Shown here: piece by piece, positions 52,247-61,531 of the stretch
Position numbering within the stretch: the stretch's first letter is position 1
Layout: the number at the start of each line of letters is the position of its first letter
DNA from: Bacteroidaceae bacterium
GTDB lineage: Bacteria; Bacteroidota; Bacteroidia; Bacteroidales; Bacteroidaceae
Assembly: GCA_017938245.1 (NCBI GenBank)
Contig: JAGBBX010000058.1
Coordinates: 32,947 to 96,946 of the forward strand
Direction: 5' to 3'
Length of the DNA stretch: 64,000 nucleotides
Program-made: the position numbers and the translations under genes
The notes under the pieces: generated by a model
Told to the model about the DNA's origin: nothing
What the model saw: the letters and a program-made list of their open reading frames with translations, nothing else
Databases searched by the model: none

Positions 52247-52273
52247 GACGGGCGACCTTCTGGGTCGCCCGTC
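52247..52273. other. Strong hairpin between hemD and rnpA
   Basis: GACGGGCGACC (52247-52257) and GGTCGCCCGTC (52263-52273) form a perfect 11-bp stem with loop TTCTG. No T-run follows on the minus strand (GCATTAAAAAAG), so it may be an attenuating or processing hairpin before rnpA. Confidence 0.6.
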
Positions 52274-52281
52274 TGCTTTAT

Positions 52282-53025
52282 TTATGCATTGTGTTTTGTC
52301 AAGAACTCGTCAAGGGCAGCAGGCATTGATGGTGCTGTTGCTGTAGGTGCCGAGAGGTCGAGTCTTAGGCCCGCTTCTTCTATTGTATCGGCTGTTGCCT
52401 TGCCGAAGCAAGCAATAATCTTGTCGCCCTGTACAAAGTGGGGAGCATTCTTCTTTAGAGAAGTTATTCCGTGAGGACTGAAGAAAATTATCATATCGTA
52501 TGACTCGATATAAGAACTCTCAATTTCGTTGCTCACTGTGCGATACATTTCGGCCTCGGAGTGTGCTATACCGTGCGAGTCGAACATACGGCACAATTCG
52601 TCGTTGTTGACATTCGACATCGGGGTAAAATAGCGCTCGGTTTTGTGCTTTACAAAAAGTGGCTCGAGGTCGTTGATGTGTCCGTTGCCAAAGAATACCT
52701 TACGCTTGCGGTACTGTACGTACTTTTGGATGTAGAGTGAGATTGTCTCCGATAGACAGAAATATTTCATATCGTCGGGGATTGTTACGCGCAGCTCCTT
52801 GCACAGAGTAAAGAAATGGTCTATTGCGTGGCGCGACAGGAATACGATGGCTGTGTGCCCGGGAATAGAGACCTTCTGCTGTCTGAATTCCTTTGCGGTG
52901 AGTCCCTCTACCCTAATGAACGATGTAAAGTCTATCTGAACATTGTGCTTGCTTGCAATGTCGAAATAAGGAGACTTGCCGGTCGCGGGCTTAGGTTGAG
53001 AAACTAAAATCTTGCTTACTTTCAC
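52282..53025 (-). CDS. hemD: Uroporphyrinogen-III synthase
   Basis: 247 residues. HemD-like two-lobe fold with KVSKILVSQPKP at the start, VFLSRHAIDHFF, MIIFFSPHGITSL and IACFGKATADTIEEAGLR. The family is very variable, so the call rests on these motifs. It makes uroporphyrinogen III from hydroxymethylbilane. It follows DUF4271 by 4 bases; hemD next to DUF4271 is common in Bacteroidales. Confidence 0.88.
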   Translation of the reverse strand: MKVSKILVSQPKPATGKSPYFDIASKHNVQIDFTSFIRVEGLTAKEFRQQKVSIPGHTAIVFLSRHAIDHFFTLCKELRVTIPDDMKYFCLSETISLYIQKYVQYRKRKVFFGNGHINDLEPLFVKHKTERYFTPMSNVNNDELCRMFDSHGIAHSEAEMYRTVSNEIESSYIESYDMIIFFSPHGITSLKKNAPHFVQGDKIIACFGKATADTIEEAGLRLDLSAPTATAPSMPAALDEFLTKHNA

Positions 53026-53029
53026 TGTC

Positions 53030-53725
53030 CTAAAATTTTATTATTAAAAAAAGGTAAGTTTGGTGTATTACTTGCCACATTAAACATAGTGGAAGCAATT
53101 CAATCGCGCAAAGGTATAAAAAAATATCGAGAAAATAACTTTTTTCGTTGAAAATGATGTTAAAACAGCGAATAAATGACATTGTAAGGTATATTATGCC
53201 TATGATTATGATATAACCGTTGAAAATTATGTTGTTTAACGATGGAACAAGAATAACTGCGGTTACAAGGGGCAACAGGGCAAATGAGGTCAACTGTAAT
53301 GTAAAGAAATATGACTCTCGCCACTCGCGTGCTTGTTCTCGTGAGAATAGCACGTTGTTTATAAATTCGTAAGCAATACCTTTTATTGCAAAGAAGAGTG
53401 CCGATATAGTGGCAAAAACGGTAAAGGATATATATGGGCTTTTCAATGTGTGCAATTTATCACATTGTTGCAGATAGCCAAAAATTATAATTGTAGAGTA
53501 TAGTATAAGTAGCAGATACAGTATATTGTTTCCTGCGGTGCTTATTCCGGCACGTGAATTGTAGGGTACGGCCTGCCCCTTATAGTAGAACATCTTTTTC
53601 AGACGCTCTACGATGCTTGCTCCATCGCGTAGCAACACGTATGCACCGCCCAAAAGACTTGCAATGAATAGCGACAGGATAAGGTTGTCTTGTCCGATGG
53701 AGTAGGGGATTGGTGTACCGCTCAT
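53030..53725 (-). CDS. DUF4271 membrane protein
   Basis: 231 residues with about six or seven membrane segments, IGQDNLILSLFIASLLGGAYVLL first and a C-terminal ELLPLCLMWQVIHQTYLFLIIKF. The Arg- and Phe-rich cytoplasmic part near 40-55 (EIRLKKMFYYKGQ-like) and YFFTLQ are typical of DUF4271, a Bacteroidetes family of unknown function. A TACCTTTG-type -7 element (53116-53109) lies inside its end and could also serve hemD. Confidence 0.82.
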   Translation of the reverse strand: MSGTPIPYSIGQDNLILSLFIASLLGGAYVLLRDGASIVERLKKMFYYKGQAVPYNSRAGISTAGNNILYLLLILYSTIIIFGYLQQCDKLHTLKSPYISFTVFATISALFFAIKGIAYEFINNVLFSREQAREWRESYFFTLQLTSFALLPLVTAVILVPSLNNIIFNGYIIIIGIIYLTMSFIRCFNIIFNEKSYFLDIFLYLCAIELLPLCLMWQVIHQTYLFLIIKF

Positions 53726-53728
53726 AAT

Positions 53729-54316
53729 TTACAACGCTGCGTATTTACGAATGGATGCGTCCCAGACGGGGGTGTTATAAATCTGCTCTATTGCCTCTTC
53801 GGGCGAGGTTGCAACGCTCCATATACTGCCGTGTATCTCGCCCATAAAATGCTCCTCTATGGCGTGTTTAAGCTGCTCGATAAGTGCGTCGTAGTATCCG
53901 TTTATGTTCAGTATTACGATGGGGTTCAGATATAGTCCCAACTGTTTCCAGGTGATAATTTCGCACAACTCCTCCATTGTACCGCATCCTCCGGGAAGGG
54001 CAATGACGGCGTCGGATAGCTGTGCCATAGTCTGCTTGCGTGTGTGCATATCGGGTGTGATGCGAAGCTCGCTGAGCCCGGTATGATGCCACCCTTGTTC
54101 TACCATAAACTGAGGTATAACGCCGATGGCTTTTCCGCCGTTCTCGAGCGCGCCATCCTCGACTGCGCGCATAAGGCCTATGCTGCCACCACCCGTTACA
54201 AGGGTAATCCCTTCACGAGCCAACAGCGCGCCCAGTTTGTGGGCGGCGCTGTTGTACGATTCGTCTACGCGATTGCTCGATGCGCAGTAGACGCAAATGG
54301 TTCTTACGTCGGCCAT
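53729..54316 (-). CDS. LOG family protein (putative nucleotide 5'-monophosphate phosphoribohydrolase)
   Basis: 195 residues. VTGGGSIGLMRAVEDGAL and PGGCGTMEELCEIITWKQLG are the family motifs (GGGSxGxMG and PGGxGTxxE). The cytokinin-activating LOG enzymes and their bacterial relatives remove ribose 5-phosphate from nucleotides; bacterial roles are often unclear. It lies between ahcY (4 bases) and DUF4271 (3 bases). Confidence 0.93.
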   Translation of the reverse strand: MADVRTICVYCASSNRVDESYNSAAHKLGALLAREGITLVTGGGSIGLMRAVEDGALENGGKAIGVIPQFMVEQGWHHTGLSELRITPDMHTRKQTMAQLSDAVIALPGGCGTMEELCEIITWKQLGLYLNPIVILNINGYYDALIEQLKHAIEEHFMGEIHGSIWSVATSPEEAIEQIYNTPVWDASIRKYAAL

Positions 54317-54320
54317 TCTT

Positions 54321-55742
54321 TTAGTAACGGTAAATGTCCGACTTATAGGGGCCCTTTACATCTACTCCGATATAATCGGCCTGTTTCTGTGTCAGGGTGG
54401 TGAGTTTGGCATTCAGGCGTCCCAGATGCAAGCGGGCAACCTCCTCGTCAAGGTGCTTGGGCAGGCAGTATACGCCTGTTTCGTACTGCTTTGTGAAAAG
54501 CTCAATCTGTGCGAGTGTCTGGTTGGTGAATGAATTGCTCATTACAAATGAGGGGTGTCCTGTAGCGCAGCCCAGGTTTACAAGTCGACCGTCGGCAAGC
54601 AGAATGATGCTGTGGCCGTCGGGGAAGAAATATCTGTCTACCTGTGGCTTGATGTTCAGGCAGCGTATGCCGGGGAAGTTTTTGAGTGCCTCGACCTGTA
54701 TCTCGTTGTCGAAGTGACCGATGTTACATACGATTGCCTGGTCTGGCATCTGCTCCATATGGTCGATGCGTACAATGTCGATGTTTCCGGTGCAGGTAAC
54801 AAATATATTACCATACTTGCAGGCTTCGTCCATTGTGACAACCTCGAATCCCTCCATTGCTGCCTGAAGTGCGCAGATGGGGTCAATTTCGGTCACAAGA
54901 ACGCGTGCTCCGTAAGAGCGCATACTGTGTGCGCAACCTTTGCCTACGTCGCCGTAACCACAGATAACGGCAACCTTGCCGGCAATCATCACGTCGGTAG
55001 CACGTTTTATTCCGTCGGCAAGAGACTCGCGGCAACCATAGAGGTTGTCGAACTTGCTCTTTGTAACCGAGTCGTTGACGTTGAATGCGGGGAAGAGAAG
55101 CTCCTTGTTCTCCATCATCTGGTAGAGACGGTGTACGCCGGTTGTGGTCTCCTCCGATACTCCCTTTATCTTTGCTGCCACTCTGTGCCAATGCTGAGGG
55201 TCGGCCTCAAGTACGCGGGCAAGCAGTTTCTTTAGCTCGCGCTCATCCTCGGGGTCACTCTCGCTGTAGTTGAGCACCGATGGGTCGCTCTCGGCTGCGT
55301 AGCCCAAATGTATCATAAGTGTAGCATCGCCGCCGTCGTCGACGATTGTGTCGGGACCCTCGCCACCCTCGAAAGTGAGCGCCTGAAGGGTACACCACCA
55401 ATAGTCGGCAAGGTTCTCGCCCTTCCACGCAAATACGGGGATGCCGGCCTGTGCAATGGCTGCTGCTGCGTGGTCTTGTGTCGAGTAGATGTTGCACGAT
55501 ACCCAACGAATCTCGGCGCCCAGCTCGACGAGTGTCTCAATGAGCACTGCAGTCTGAATTGTCATATGCAGCGAACCCATTATGCGCGCGCCTTTCAGGG
55601 GTTTCTCGTTGCCATATTTCTCGCGGAGTGCCATCAATCCCGGCATCTCGTGTTGTGCCATCTCAATCTCCTTGCGGCCAAAGTCGGCCAATGTTATGTC
55701 GGCTATTTTATATGCCTCTTTTGTGAAAAGTTCTCTTGTCAT
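54321..55742 (-). CDS. ahcY: Adenosylhomocysteinase
   Basis: 473 residues. It splits S-adenosylhomocysteine to adenosine and homocysteine. The NAD site is [23 protein letters not shown], with [23 protein letters not shown], and the terminal [11 protein letters not shown] with its Lys and Tyr. It uses the longer class of the enzyme with the insertion near 150-190. It has its own consensus promoter and heads a minus-strand run down to TatD. Confidence 0.97.
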   Translation of the reverse strand: MTRELFTKEAYKIADITLADFGRKEIEMAQHEMPGLMALREKYGNEKPLKGARIMGSLHMTIQTAVLIETLVELGAEIRWVSCNIYSTQDHAAAAIAQAGIPVFAWKGENLADYWWCTLQALTFEGGEGPDTIVDDGGDATLMIHLGYAAESDPSVLNYSESDPEDERELKKLLARVLEADPQHWHRVAAKIKGVSEETTTGVHRLYQMMENKELLFPAFNVNDSVTKSKFDNLYGCRESLADGIKRATDVMIAGKVAVICGYGDVGKGCAHSMRSYGARVLVTEIDPICALQAAMEGFEVVTMDEACKYGNIFVTCTGNIDIVRIDHMEQMPDQAIVCNIGHFDNEIQVEALKNFPGIRCLNIKPQVDRYFFPDGHSIILLADGRLVNLGCATGHPSFVMSNSFTNQTLAQIELFTKQYETGVYCLPKHLDEEVARLHLGRLNAKLTTLTQKQADYIGVDVKGPYKSDIYRY

Positions 55743-55785
55743 TATTTTTTATTGTAAATTATTATCTGTTATTTTTTTGTGGGTG

Positions 55786-55816
55786 CAAAGGTACAAAATA
55801 TTCTCTTTGTTCGCAA
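55786..55816 (-). promoter_or_regulatory. Promoter of ahcY
   Basis: On the minus strand TTG (55816-55814), 20 bases, TACCTTTG (55793-55786). It lies in the gap just after the GH84 stop, 44 bases before the ahcY start. Confidence 0.85.
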
Positions 55817-55821
55817 TCTTA

Positions 55822-58755
55822 TTACTGCTTAAGTACCTTATAAGCGTTTCTGCCGTTGTTATTCTCGATGGTGACGATGTAGACACCCGAAGGATGGTTG
55901 CTCATATTTATTTGTGCGACGCTGCTCTTGGCTGCCGTGCTGCATACCATAGAACCCGAGGCTGTCACTATGCAGATGTTGCTGCCATCGGCAATGTTGC
56001 TGCAAAGGATACTCTCACTTGCTGTGTCGTACCACACCTGCAAAGTCTCGTCGGCGGTGTTCTCTATCGATGTCGCATCGTTCTTGTTCACGATAGATAC
56101 AGTGTAGCTGTCGCCGAGGCTCACCGATTTTGCATCGAGACGGTCGCCCGATACAACGATGTATCTTACCTCGTTTTTGGTAGCCGACTGTGTCCAGGCA
56201 AGCGAGAATTTATCGCCTCTCTTGGTAATCAAATAGGTGTTCCAATCGCTGTAATACTGGTTGGTGCCGAATACTCCATACTCGTTAAGATAGCGTCCGT
56301 CGGCACCGCTTACAATCTTGTAGCAGTTCTTTCCGCTTGCATCAACTGTTATTATCCACTCGTGAGGCTTACCCACTTTCTGTGTCTGCTTGAATGTAGG
56401 TGTTCCACCGCTACCCTTAATATTGGTGTTGGTAAGGTATTTATCGCCCGACATAATATAATAGGTCTCTCCGCTTACGATAGAGGGTTGCTCCTTGTCG
56501 CCTCCCATTGCTACAATGTCGAAGATATATTTATCGGGGATATTCACATTTGACGAGCCTGTTGATATTCGTGTAGCATTTGCAGTCCAGAACTTATCAC
56601 CTGCGCTGCCTGCGTTCTGAATTGCGAATTTACCGTTTGCCAACAATTGAATATTATATGAGTGCCATACTGCCTCGTAGGGGTTGGTATCGTCGCTGAC
56701 GGTGAAGGCACCTTTCTCGTTAAGATAGCGGTTATCCTCGAGGTTGACAATCTTGTAACGTCCTGTGGTCGCATCGAGGGTTATCTTCCACTCCTGACGC
56801 TGCGGGCGTATGGTGTCTCGGCCTGCAACAAACTGCGGTACGCTTGCCGAGACGCGTGGACGTGTGTTCGACAGATATTTCCCGTTGTACATAATGTAGT
56901 AAGTGCCATTCTCTAATACCTGAGCGGGGAAAATATCTAAGCGATAGTCATAGTTCTCTTTGTACTCGGCTACAAGCTCGCCTATCTTCTCCTTTACAAA
57001 AGGCTCGACGTGTACTGTTCCGACAACGGGCGATGCTATCTTAAGTGTTCCGCTGAAGTCGCGTGAACGTATTGCCGATTGTGCCTCGGTGTACTCCTGA
57101 TACTTAAGGTAGTTATCGACAAAGGCCTCGGGCGACTCCTCGGCAAGGGCTTTGTTCATTGCGACGATGCTTGCACCACGCTGCCCCAACAGTTTCATTA
57201 CGTTCAGCCACGGGGTAATCTCCTCGATTAGTTCGCGTGCCTCGTTGCTTGCAAGCAGAACATCGGCCGACTCAATCATTTTGTCGAACTGCGCACCTAC
57301 AGCTGCGTATGCTCCCTCGCGGTCGCCGGCAGCCATCAGTTTGTTATATTCGTTCTTTGCCTGTGCAAATTCGGGCGACTCATCGGTGCGGCGCAGTCCG
57401 TGTGTGTTTACACCGAGGTCGATATTGTTCTCGCAGAAGAATTTGAATGCTGCGCGATTCTGTGGCATAAGATATTTTATTGCCTCTTCCCACGACTCGT
57501 CGGGGTTGTATTCACTCATATTCCAGTTGTACTCGCCAATACTGAAAAGCGATACCTTCGATGCCTCGGCATACTCCATCGGGTTCGATGTGAATCCCGA
57601 CAACATATCGGCAATGTCGAGGTCGTTACCCCACGTAGGACCCATCAGCAGGTGATTGATACAGTAGTCGGTTACGGGGTAGTTGAGCCATATAAATGCC
57701 TTGCGGCTTATCTGGCTGTTAATCCACTGCATATCGGCCTTGTTAATCATATCTACCACGCTGTTACCTGTCCACATTATGCGTATCTCCTTGTTCATTG
57801 TGCTGCCCAATGTATTCAGATAGTCGCCGCTTGTCCAACCTTTGTTGTATTGTGTGGGGCAGATTATACAGGGGTTTACGTCGTCGTAAGCGGCATTCAA
57901 CTCCTCGGTGATGTAATTCATAAGCTCGGCCTGCTTGTCGCCGCGTGTGCCCTCACCACCCCAAACGTCGTCGAAGAACACAGCGAATGTGCGCACACCG
58001 AGGTCGTACATAGCCTTCAACTTGTTTACGATGTTCTTTCTGTCGGTCTCGTTCCACTGAATGTCGTTACCCGGGTGTATTGCCCACACAAAGTCAACCT
58101 TGTTGGCTTTTGCTGCGTTTACATATTGTGTGATTTTCTTGCCTTGTGCCGCAGGGTATTTCTCGCGCCATTTATCCTTGTGGTAAACATCGTCTTTTGG
58201 CCCGTAGATATATACGTTCATCTTCTGTCGACCGAACATCTCGAAGAGGCTCATACGGTTGGCCTCACTGTAAGGGTTGCCATAATAGCCCTCGACAAGG
58301 CCTCGTTGAGGTACGTCGGGATAATCGGTTATGGTAACTTGCATAACTTGGGGCTGTGACGCTATCTGAATATAGCTCTGTGCTCCGTAGAAAGTTCCTG
58401 CACCATCGTTACCGGCGATGATTACCTTGTTGCTCTGTACGCTCAGATAGTAGCCCTCACTCTTTTGGGGGATGAGGTTCTCGTACTCGGCTACCGAGGC
58501 ATCGCCCCTCTCGCCGATGATTAGTTGCACACTGCCGCCCTCGGTTGAGAAATTCTCTTTCAGCAGACGGATGGCATCGCTGTCGGCATCGGTCTCGCCA
58601 ACAATGGTGTATGCCACGTTGTTGTCAAATGCTTTCTCTTCGCTCCATTGGATAGCTTGCGGAATGGGCGATATTCTCACACTCTGCGCTACCGAGTCGG
58701 CAGCAAGGCTCAGCATCGCTGCTGCGCACATAAGTAATGCTTTAGTGAATCTCAT
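55822..58755 (-). CDS. GH84 beta-N-acetylglucosaminidase with type IX sorting tail
   Basis: 977 residues. A signal peptide (about 1-24), a GH20b-like N-terminal domain (about 30-150), and the GH84 catalytic barrel (about 150-430). The catalytic Asp pair is D262/D263 in FAVFFDDVWG, the place of D242/D243 in the Bacteroides thetaiotaomicron enzyme. A helical part follows (about 440-590), then two similar beta modules (about 620-760 and 770-890), both with YYIM...KYL and WKITLDA-like strands as in ricin-type folds. It ends with PSGVYIVTIENNNGRNAYKVLKQ, a type IX sorting tail. It should remove beta-GlcNAc at the cell surface. Confidence 0.93.
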   Translation of the reverse strand: MRFTKALLMCAAAMLSLAADSVAQSVRISPIPQAIQWSEEKAFDNNVAYTIVGETDADSDAIRLLKENFSTEGGSVQLIIGERGDASVAEYENLIPQKSEGYYLSVQSNKVIIAGNDGAGTFYGAQSYIQIASQPQVMQVTITDYPDVPQRGLVEGYYGNPYSEANRMSLFEMFGRQKMNVYIYGPKDDVYHKDKWREKYPAAQGKKITQYVNAAKANKVDFVWAIHPGNDIQWNETDRKNIVNKLKAMYDLGVRTFAVFFDDVWGGEGTRGDKQAELMNYITEELNAAYDDVNPCIICPTQYNKGWTSGDYLNTLGSTMNKEIRIMWTGNSVVDMINKADMQWINSQISRKAFIWLNYPVTDYCINHLLMGPTWGNDLDIADMLSGFTSNPMEYAEASKVSLFSIGEYNWNMSEYNPDESWEEAIKYLMPQNRAAFKFFCENNIDLGVNTHGLRRTDESPEFAQAKNEYNKLMAAGDREGAYAAVGAQFDKMIESADVLLASNEARELIEEITPWLNVMKLLGQRGASIVAMNKALAEESPEAFVDNYLKYQEYTEAQSAIRSRDFSGTLKIASPVVGTVHVEPFVKEKIGELVAEYKENYDYRLDIFPAQVLENGTYYIMYNGKYLSNTRPRVSASVPQFVAGRDTIRPQRQEWKITLDATTGRYKIVNLEDNRYLNEKGAFTVSDDTNPYEAVWHSYNIQLLANGKFAIQNAGSAGDKFWTANATRISTGSSNVNIPDKYIFDIVAMGGDKEQPSIVSGETYYIMSGDKYLTNTNIKGSGGTPTFKQTQKVGKPHEWIITVDASGKNCYKIVSGADGRYLNEYGVFGTNQYYSDWNTYLITKRGDKFSLAWTQSATKNEVRYIVVSGDRLDAKSVSLGDSYTVSIVNKNDATSIENTADETLQVWYDTASESILCSNIADGSNICIVTASGSMVCSTAAKSSVAQINMSNHPSGVYIVTIENNNGRNAYKVLKQ

Positions 58756-58797
58756 ATATACTCTGTTTTTAATTAATTAACGGCTAAATATGTTATT

Positions 58798-60339
58798 TTA
58801 TGTTCCCCAACTCTCTCTGTCGAGGTTGCGGTAGCCTATTGCCTCGCCAATGTGATGCGACTGTATCTGCTCGCTTGCTTCAAGGTCGGCAATGGTGCGT
58901 GCTACCTTTAAAATGCGGTCGTAGGCACGTGCCGATAGGTTGAAGCGCTCCATTGCCATTTTTAGCATTGCGAGGCTTTGTGCATCTATTGCGGCATATT
59001 TCTTTATCAGCTTGGGTGGCATCTGTGCGTTGCTGTGTATGCCCGGCTCGCCTGCGTAGCGTTGCTCCTGTATTTTACGGGCTGCAATGACGCGCTCGCG
59101 GATGGCTGCGCTTGGTTCGCCCTCACGTGCGTCGGATATTTTCTCGAATGGGACAGGGACAATCTCAATTTGTAGGTCAATGCGGTCGAGCAGTGGGCCG
59201 CTTATCTTGTTAAGATAGCGCTGCACCTGTCCGGGGTTGCATACGCAGGGTTTTGTGGGGTGGTTGTAGTATCCGCAGGGGCAGGGATTCATTGAGGCAA
59301 CGAACATCACTCCTGCGGGGTATTCTACCTTGTAATTGGCACGTGCGACGCATATCTTGCGGTCTTCCAATGGTTGGCGCATCACCTCGAGTACGTCTCG
59401 CGAAAATTCGGGTAGCTCGTCGAGGAACAGCACGCCGTTGTGTGCCAATGAAATTTCGCCGGGACGGGGGTTGGTGCCTCCTCCGCACAGTGCTACCGAT
59501 GATATTGTGTGGTGGGGGCTGCGGAAAGGACGCTGTGTTATGAGTGCTGTGCCATCGGGCAGATGTCCGCTCACCGAGTGTATCTTTGTTGTCTCGAGGC
59601 TCTCTTGCAATGTAAGTGGGGGCAGTATGCTTGGCAGGCGCTTTGCCATCATAGATTTTCCGCTACCCGGAGGGCCTATCATAAGCAGGTTGTGTCCACC
59701 GGCGGCGGCTACCTCAAAGGCACGTTTCACGCTCTCCTGTCCGCGTACCTCGCTGAAGTCGAAGGGAAAACAGCTTTGCTGCGAGTAAAATTCTTTTTCA
59801 ATATCTATATTGACGGGGATAAGTGCCTCCTCTTTTCCGTTAAGAAACTCTACAACCTGCAGCAGATTATCGGCACTGTATACCTGTAGGCCATCTACCA
59901 CTGCTGCTTCGGCAGCATTGCTTGTGGGTAGTATAATGCCTTTGTAACCAAGCTCTTGCGCTTTAAGCGCAATTGGAAGCACTCCCTTTATGGGAACGAG
60001 TGAACCGTCTAGACCAAGCTCGCCCATAATCATATAGCTGCCCAAGCGCTCTGTGCCTATGGCGCCATCGGCAGCAAGGATTCCTATAGCTATAGGCAGG
60101 TCGTATGCCGACCCCTCCTTGCGAATGTCGGCAGGAGCCATATTCACTATAATCTGCTTGCTTGGGAATTTCATTCCGTTATGCTGAAGTGCTGACTGTA
60201 TGCGATGATAACTCTCCTTTACTGCGCTGTCGGGCAGTCCCACAAGGAAAAACTGTATTCCTCGCAGGGCATTCACCTCAATGGTGACGAGTGTGGCGCT
60301 AATGCCTTGTATGGCTGCTGCAAAAACCTTTACCAACAT
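58798..60339 (-). CDS. yifB: YifB-type Mg-chelatase-like AAA ATPase
   Basis: 513 residues. An N-terminal Lon-like S5 domain (NALRGIQFFLVGLPDSAVKES), a Mg-chelatase AAA core with Walker A GPPGSGKSMMAKR and Walker B LFLDELPEF, the zinc-like CPCGYYNHP motif, and the C-terminal helix PGIHSNAQMPPKLIKKY. The ComM homologue in competent bacteria is a helicase for integration of DNA; here the role is not shown. It lies between GH84 and the TlpA-like gene. Confidence 0.93.
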   Translation of the reverse strand: MLVKVFAAAIQGISATLVTIEVNALRGIQFFLVGLPDSAVKESYHRIQSALQHNGMKFPSKQIIVNMAPADIRKEGSAYDLPIAIGILAADGAIGTERLGSYMIMGELGLDGSLVPIKGVLPIALKAQELGYKGIILPTSNAAEAAVVDGLQVYSADNLLQVVEFLNGKEEALIPVNIDIEKEFYSQQSCFPFDFSEVRGQESVKRAFEVAAAGGHNLLMIGPPGSGKSMMAKRLPSILPPLTLQESLETTKIHSVSGHLPDGTALITQRPFRSPHHTISSVALCGGGTNPRPGEISLAHNGVLFLDELPEFSRDVLEVMRQPLEDRKICVARANYKVEYPAGVMFVASMNPCPCGYYNHPTKPCVCNPGQVQRYLNKISGPLLDRIDLQIEIVPVPFEKISDAREGEPSAAIRERVIAARKIQEQRYAGEPGIHSNAQMPPKLIKKYAAIDAQSLAMLKMAMERFNLSARAYDRILKVARTIADLEASEQIQSHHIGEAIGYRNLDRESWGT

Positions 60340-60355
60340 AGCTCGATTATGGCTC

Positions 60356-61522
60356 TTATTTCCCTGGTTTTACAATTTTCTTGGTAGGCGATACATCTTT
60401 TACGCTTTTAAGTCCGCCTCTTTTTATTATATCGTCGCGGTCTTTATTTGTGGCTACTCTTATCTTCTGCTCTTTTTTGCTACGGCGCTGTTCCTTACGC
60501 TTCTCATCCTTTGCGTGTCTCTTTATTAGCGAGTCAATCTCTGTGGCAAATTCCTCGTTGGCATTTACCCCGAAACGGTCGATGCGCATATAAGGGTTCA
60601 TCTGCAGGCTGAAGGGGAGTTTTTCTATATTAAACTCCTTGACAATGCTGTTGTCCCATAGCTGTGCGTCACAAATATTGTCGCCCTCAATTGTGTCTTT
60701 CTCTATGCAACGACGCCACGAGGCGGTGTCGTGGTCGAGTGAGATATTCAGCAGGGCAAATTCATCGTCACTGTTGTTGCGTGCTATCTTACTCAACTCT
60801 TTAAGATGCCCGACGCTGAGGCTGTCCCACGATGCCCAGAATGTGACAATGGTATATTTTCCAACGTAGTCGTTACGTTCAATCTCTTTACCCTCGGCAG
60901 TGGTGAATGTAAATTCGGGGAATGCCTTATGAACGATATTGCTGTTCTTTTTCGATACCTTTACTTTTACATCGGCAAAGTAGTCGTTGTCTTGCAGTGT
61001 ACCTCCCAGCTTGTCTAATCGTGTGCGTATGAAAGGGTTCTTGGCGTCGGGTATCTCTATGAAATAGCGTTGCAGCAGATGGATATTTATCTCGCTCATT
61101 GGGTGGGTCGAGATGAATTTATCTATTATATCTTCTTTCTTTACCCTTCCTTTTACCGAGTCTATTTTTGCTGTAATGCTGTCGTAGAGTGCCTGCGTAG
61201 CACCTCCCTTGACGATTATTCTTCCGTTGTTGCCGTTCTCCAATGTGGCATTGATGTTTGGTTCGGCATACAGGGGGTGCATCTTGCCATCGGGCATAAT
61301 CAGGGTAAGCGGAATAAGGGTGTCGGTCGATAATTTATAGGTAAATTCTCCGCTCTTATCGGTGAGTAAGGTGTCGAGGCGGTCGTGTCGACTATCGAGT
61401 CCGAATATATACAGCGTGTCGCCTCCGTTGCCATATTGACCGCTGAGGCTGTACGTCGGCTTACTCTCCTTGCAGGCGACAAGGGTAAGCAGCAGTGTCA
61501 GTAGTATTGCTACTCGCTTCAT
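60356..61522 (-). CDS. Thioredoxin-fold lipoprotein lacking the CXXC motif
   Basis: 388 residues. A lipobox LTLVAC (Cys 17) suggests membrane anchoring. Residues 20-125 are like DUF4369, and 195-350 a TlpA/AhpC-like thioredoxin fold with YTIVTFWASW. The expected CxxC after FWASW (WC..C in TlpA) is DSLS (residues 233-236, bases 60815-60826), so it cannot do thiol exchange in the usual way. The C-terminal 50 residues are basic (KRKEQRRSKKEQK). It lies 10 bases after typA. Confidence 0.85.
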   Translation of the reverse strand: MKRVAILLTLLLTLVACKESKPTYSLSGQYGNGGDTLYIFGLDSRHDRLDTLLTDKSGEFTYKLSTDTLIPLTLIMPDGKMHPLYAEPNINATLENGNNGRIIVKGGATQALYDSITAKIDSVKGRVKKEDIIDKFISTHPMSEINIHLLQRYFIEIPDAKNPFIRTRLDKLGGTLQDNDYFADVKVKVSKKNSNIVHKAFPEFTFTTAEGKEIERNDYVGKYTIVTFWASWDSLSVGHLKELSKIARNNSDDEFALLNISLDHDTASWRRCIEKDTIEGDNICDAQLWDNSIVKEFNIEKLPFSLQMNPYMRIDRFGVNANEEFATEIDSLIKRHAKDEKRKEQRRSKKEQKIRVATNKDRDDIIKRGGLKSVKDVSPTKKIVKPGK

Positions 61523-61531
61523 CCTTCTTGC

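Noticed and set aside
57400-58359. Plus-strand open frame of 319 codons opposite the GH84 gene
   Set aside because: It is antisense to a protein with clear catalytic motifs; its composition (Val, Cys, His, Tyr) is that of a mirrored frame and no family motif is seen.
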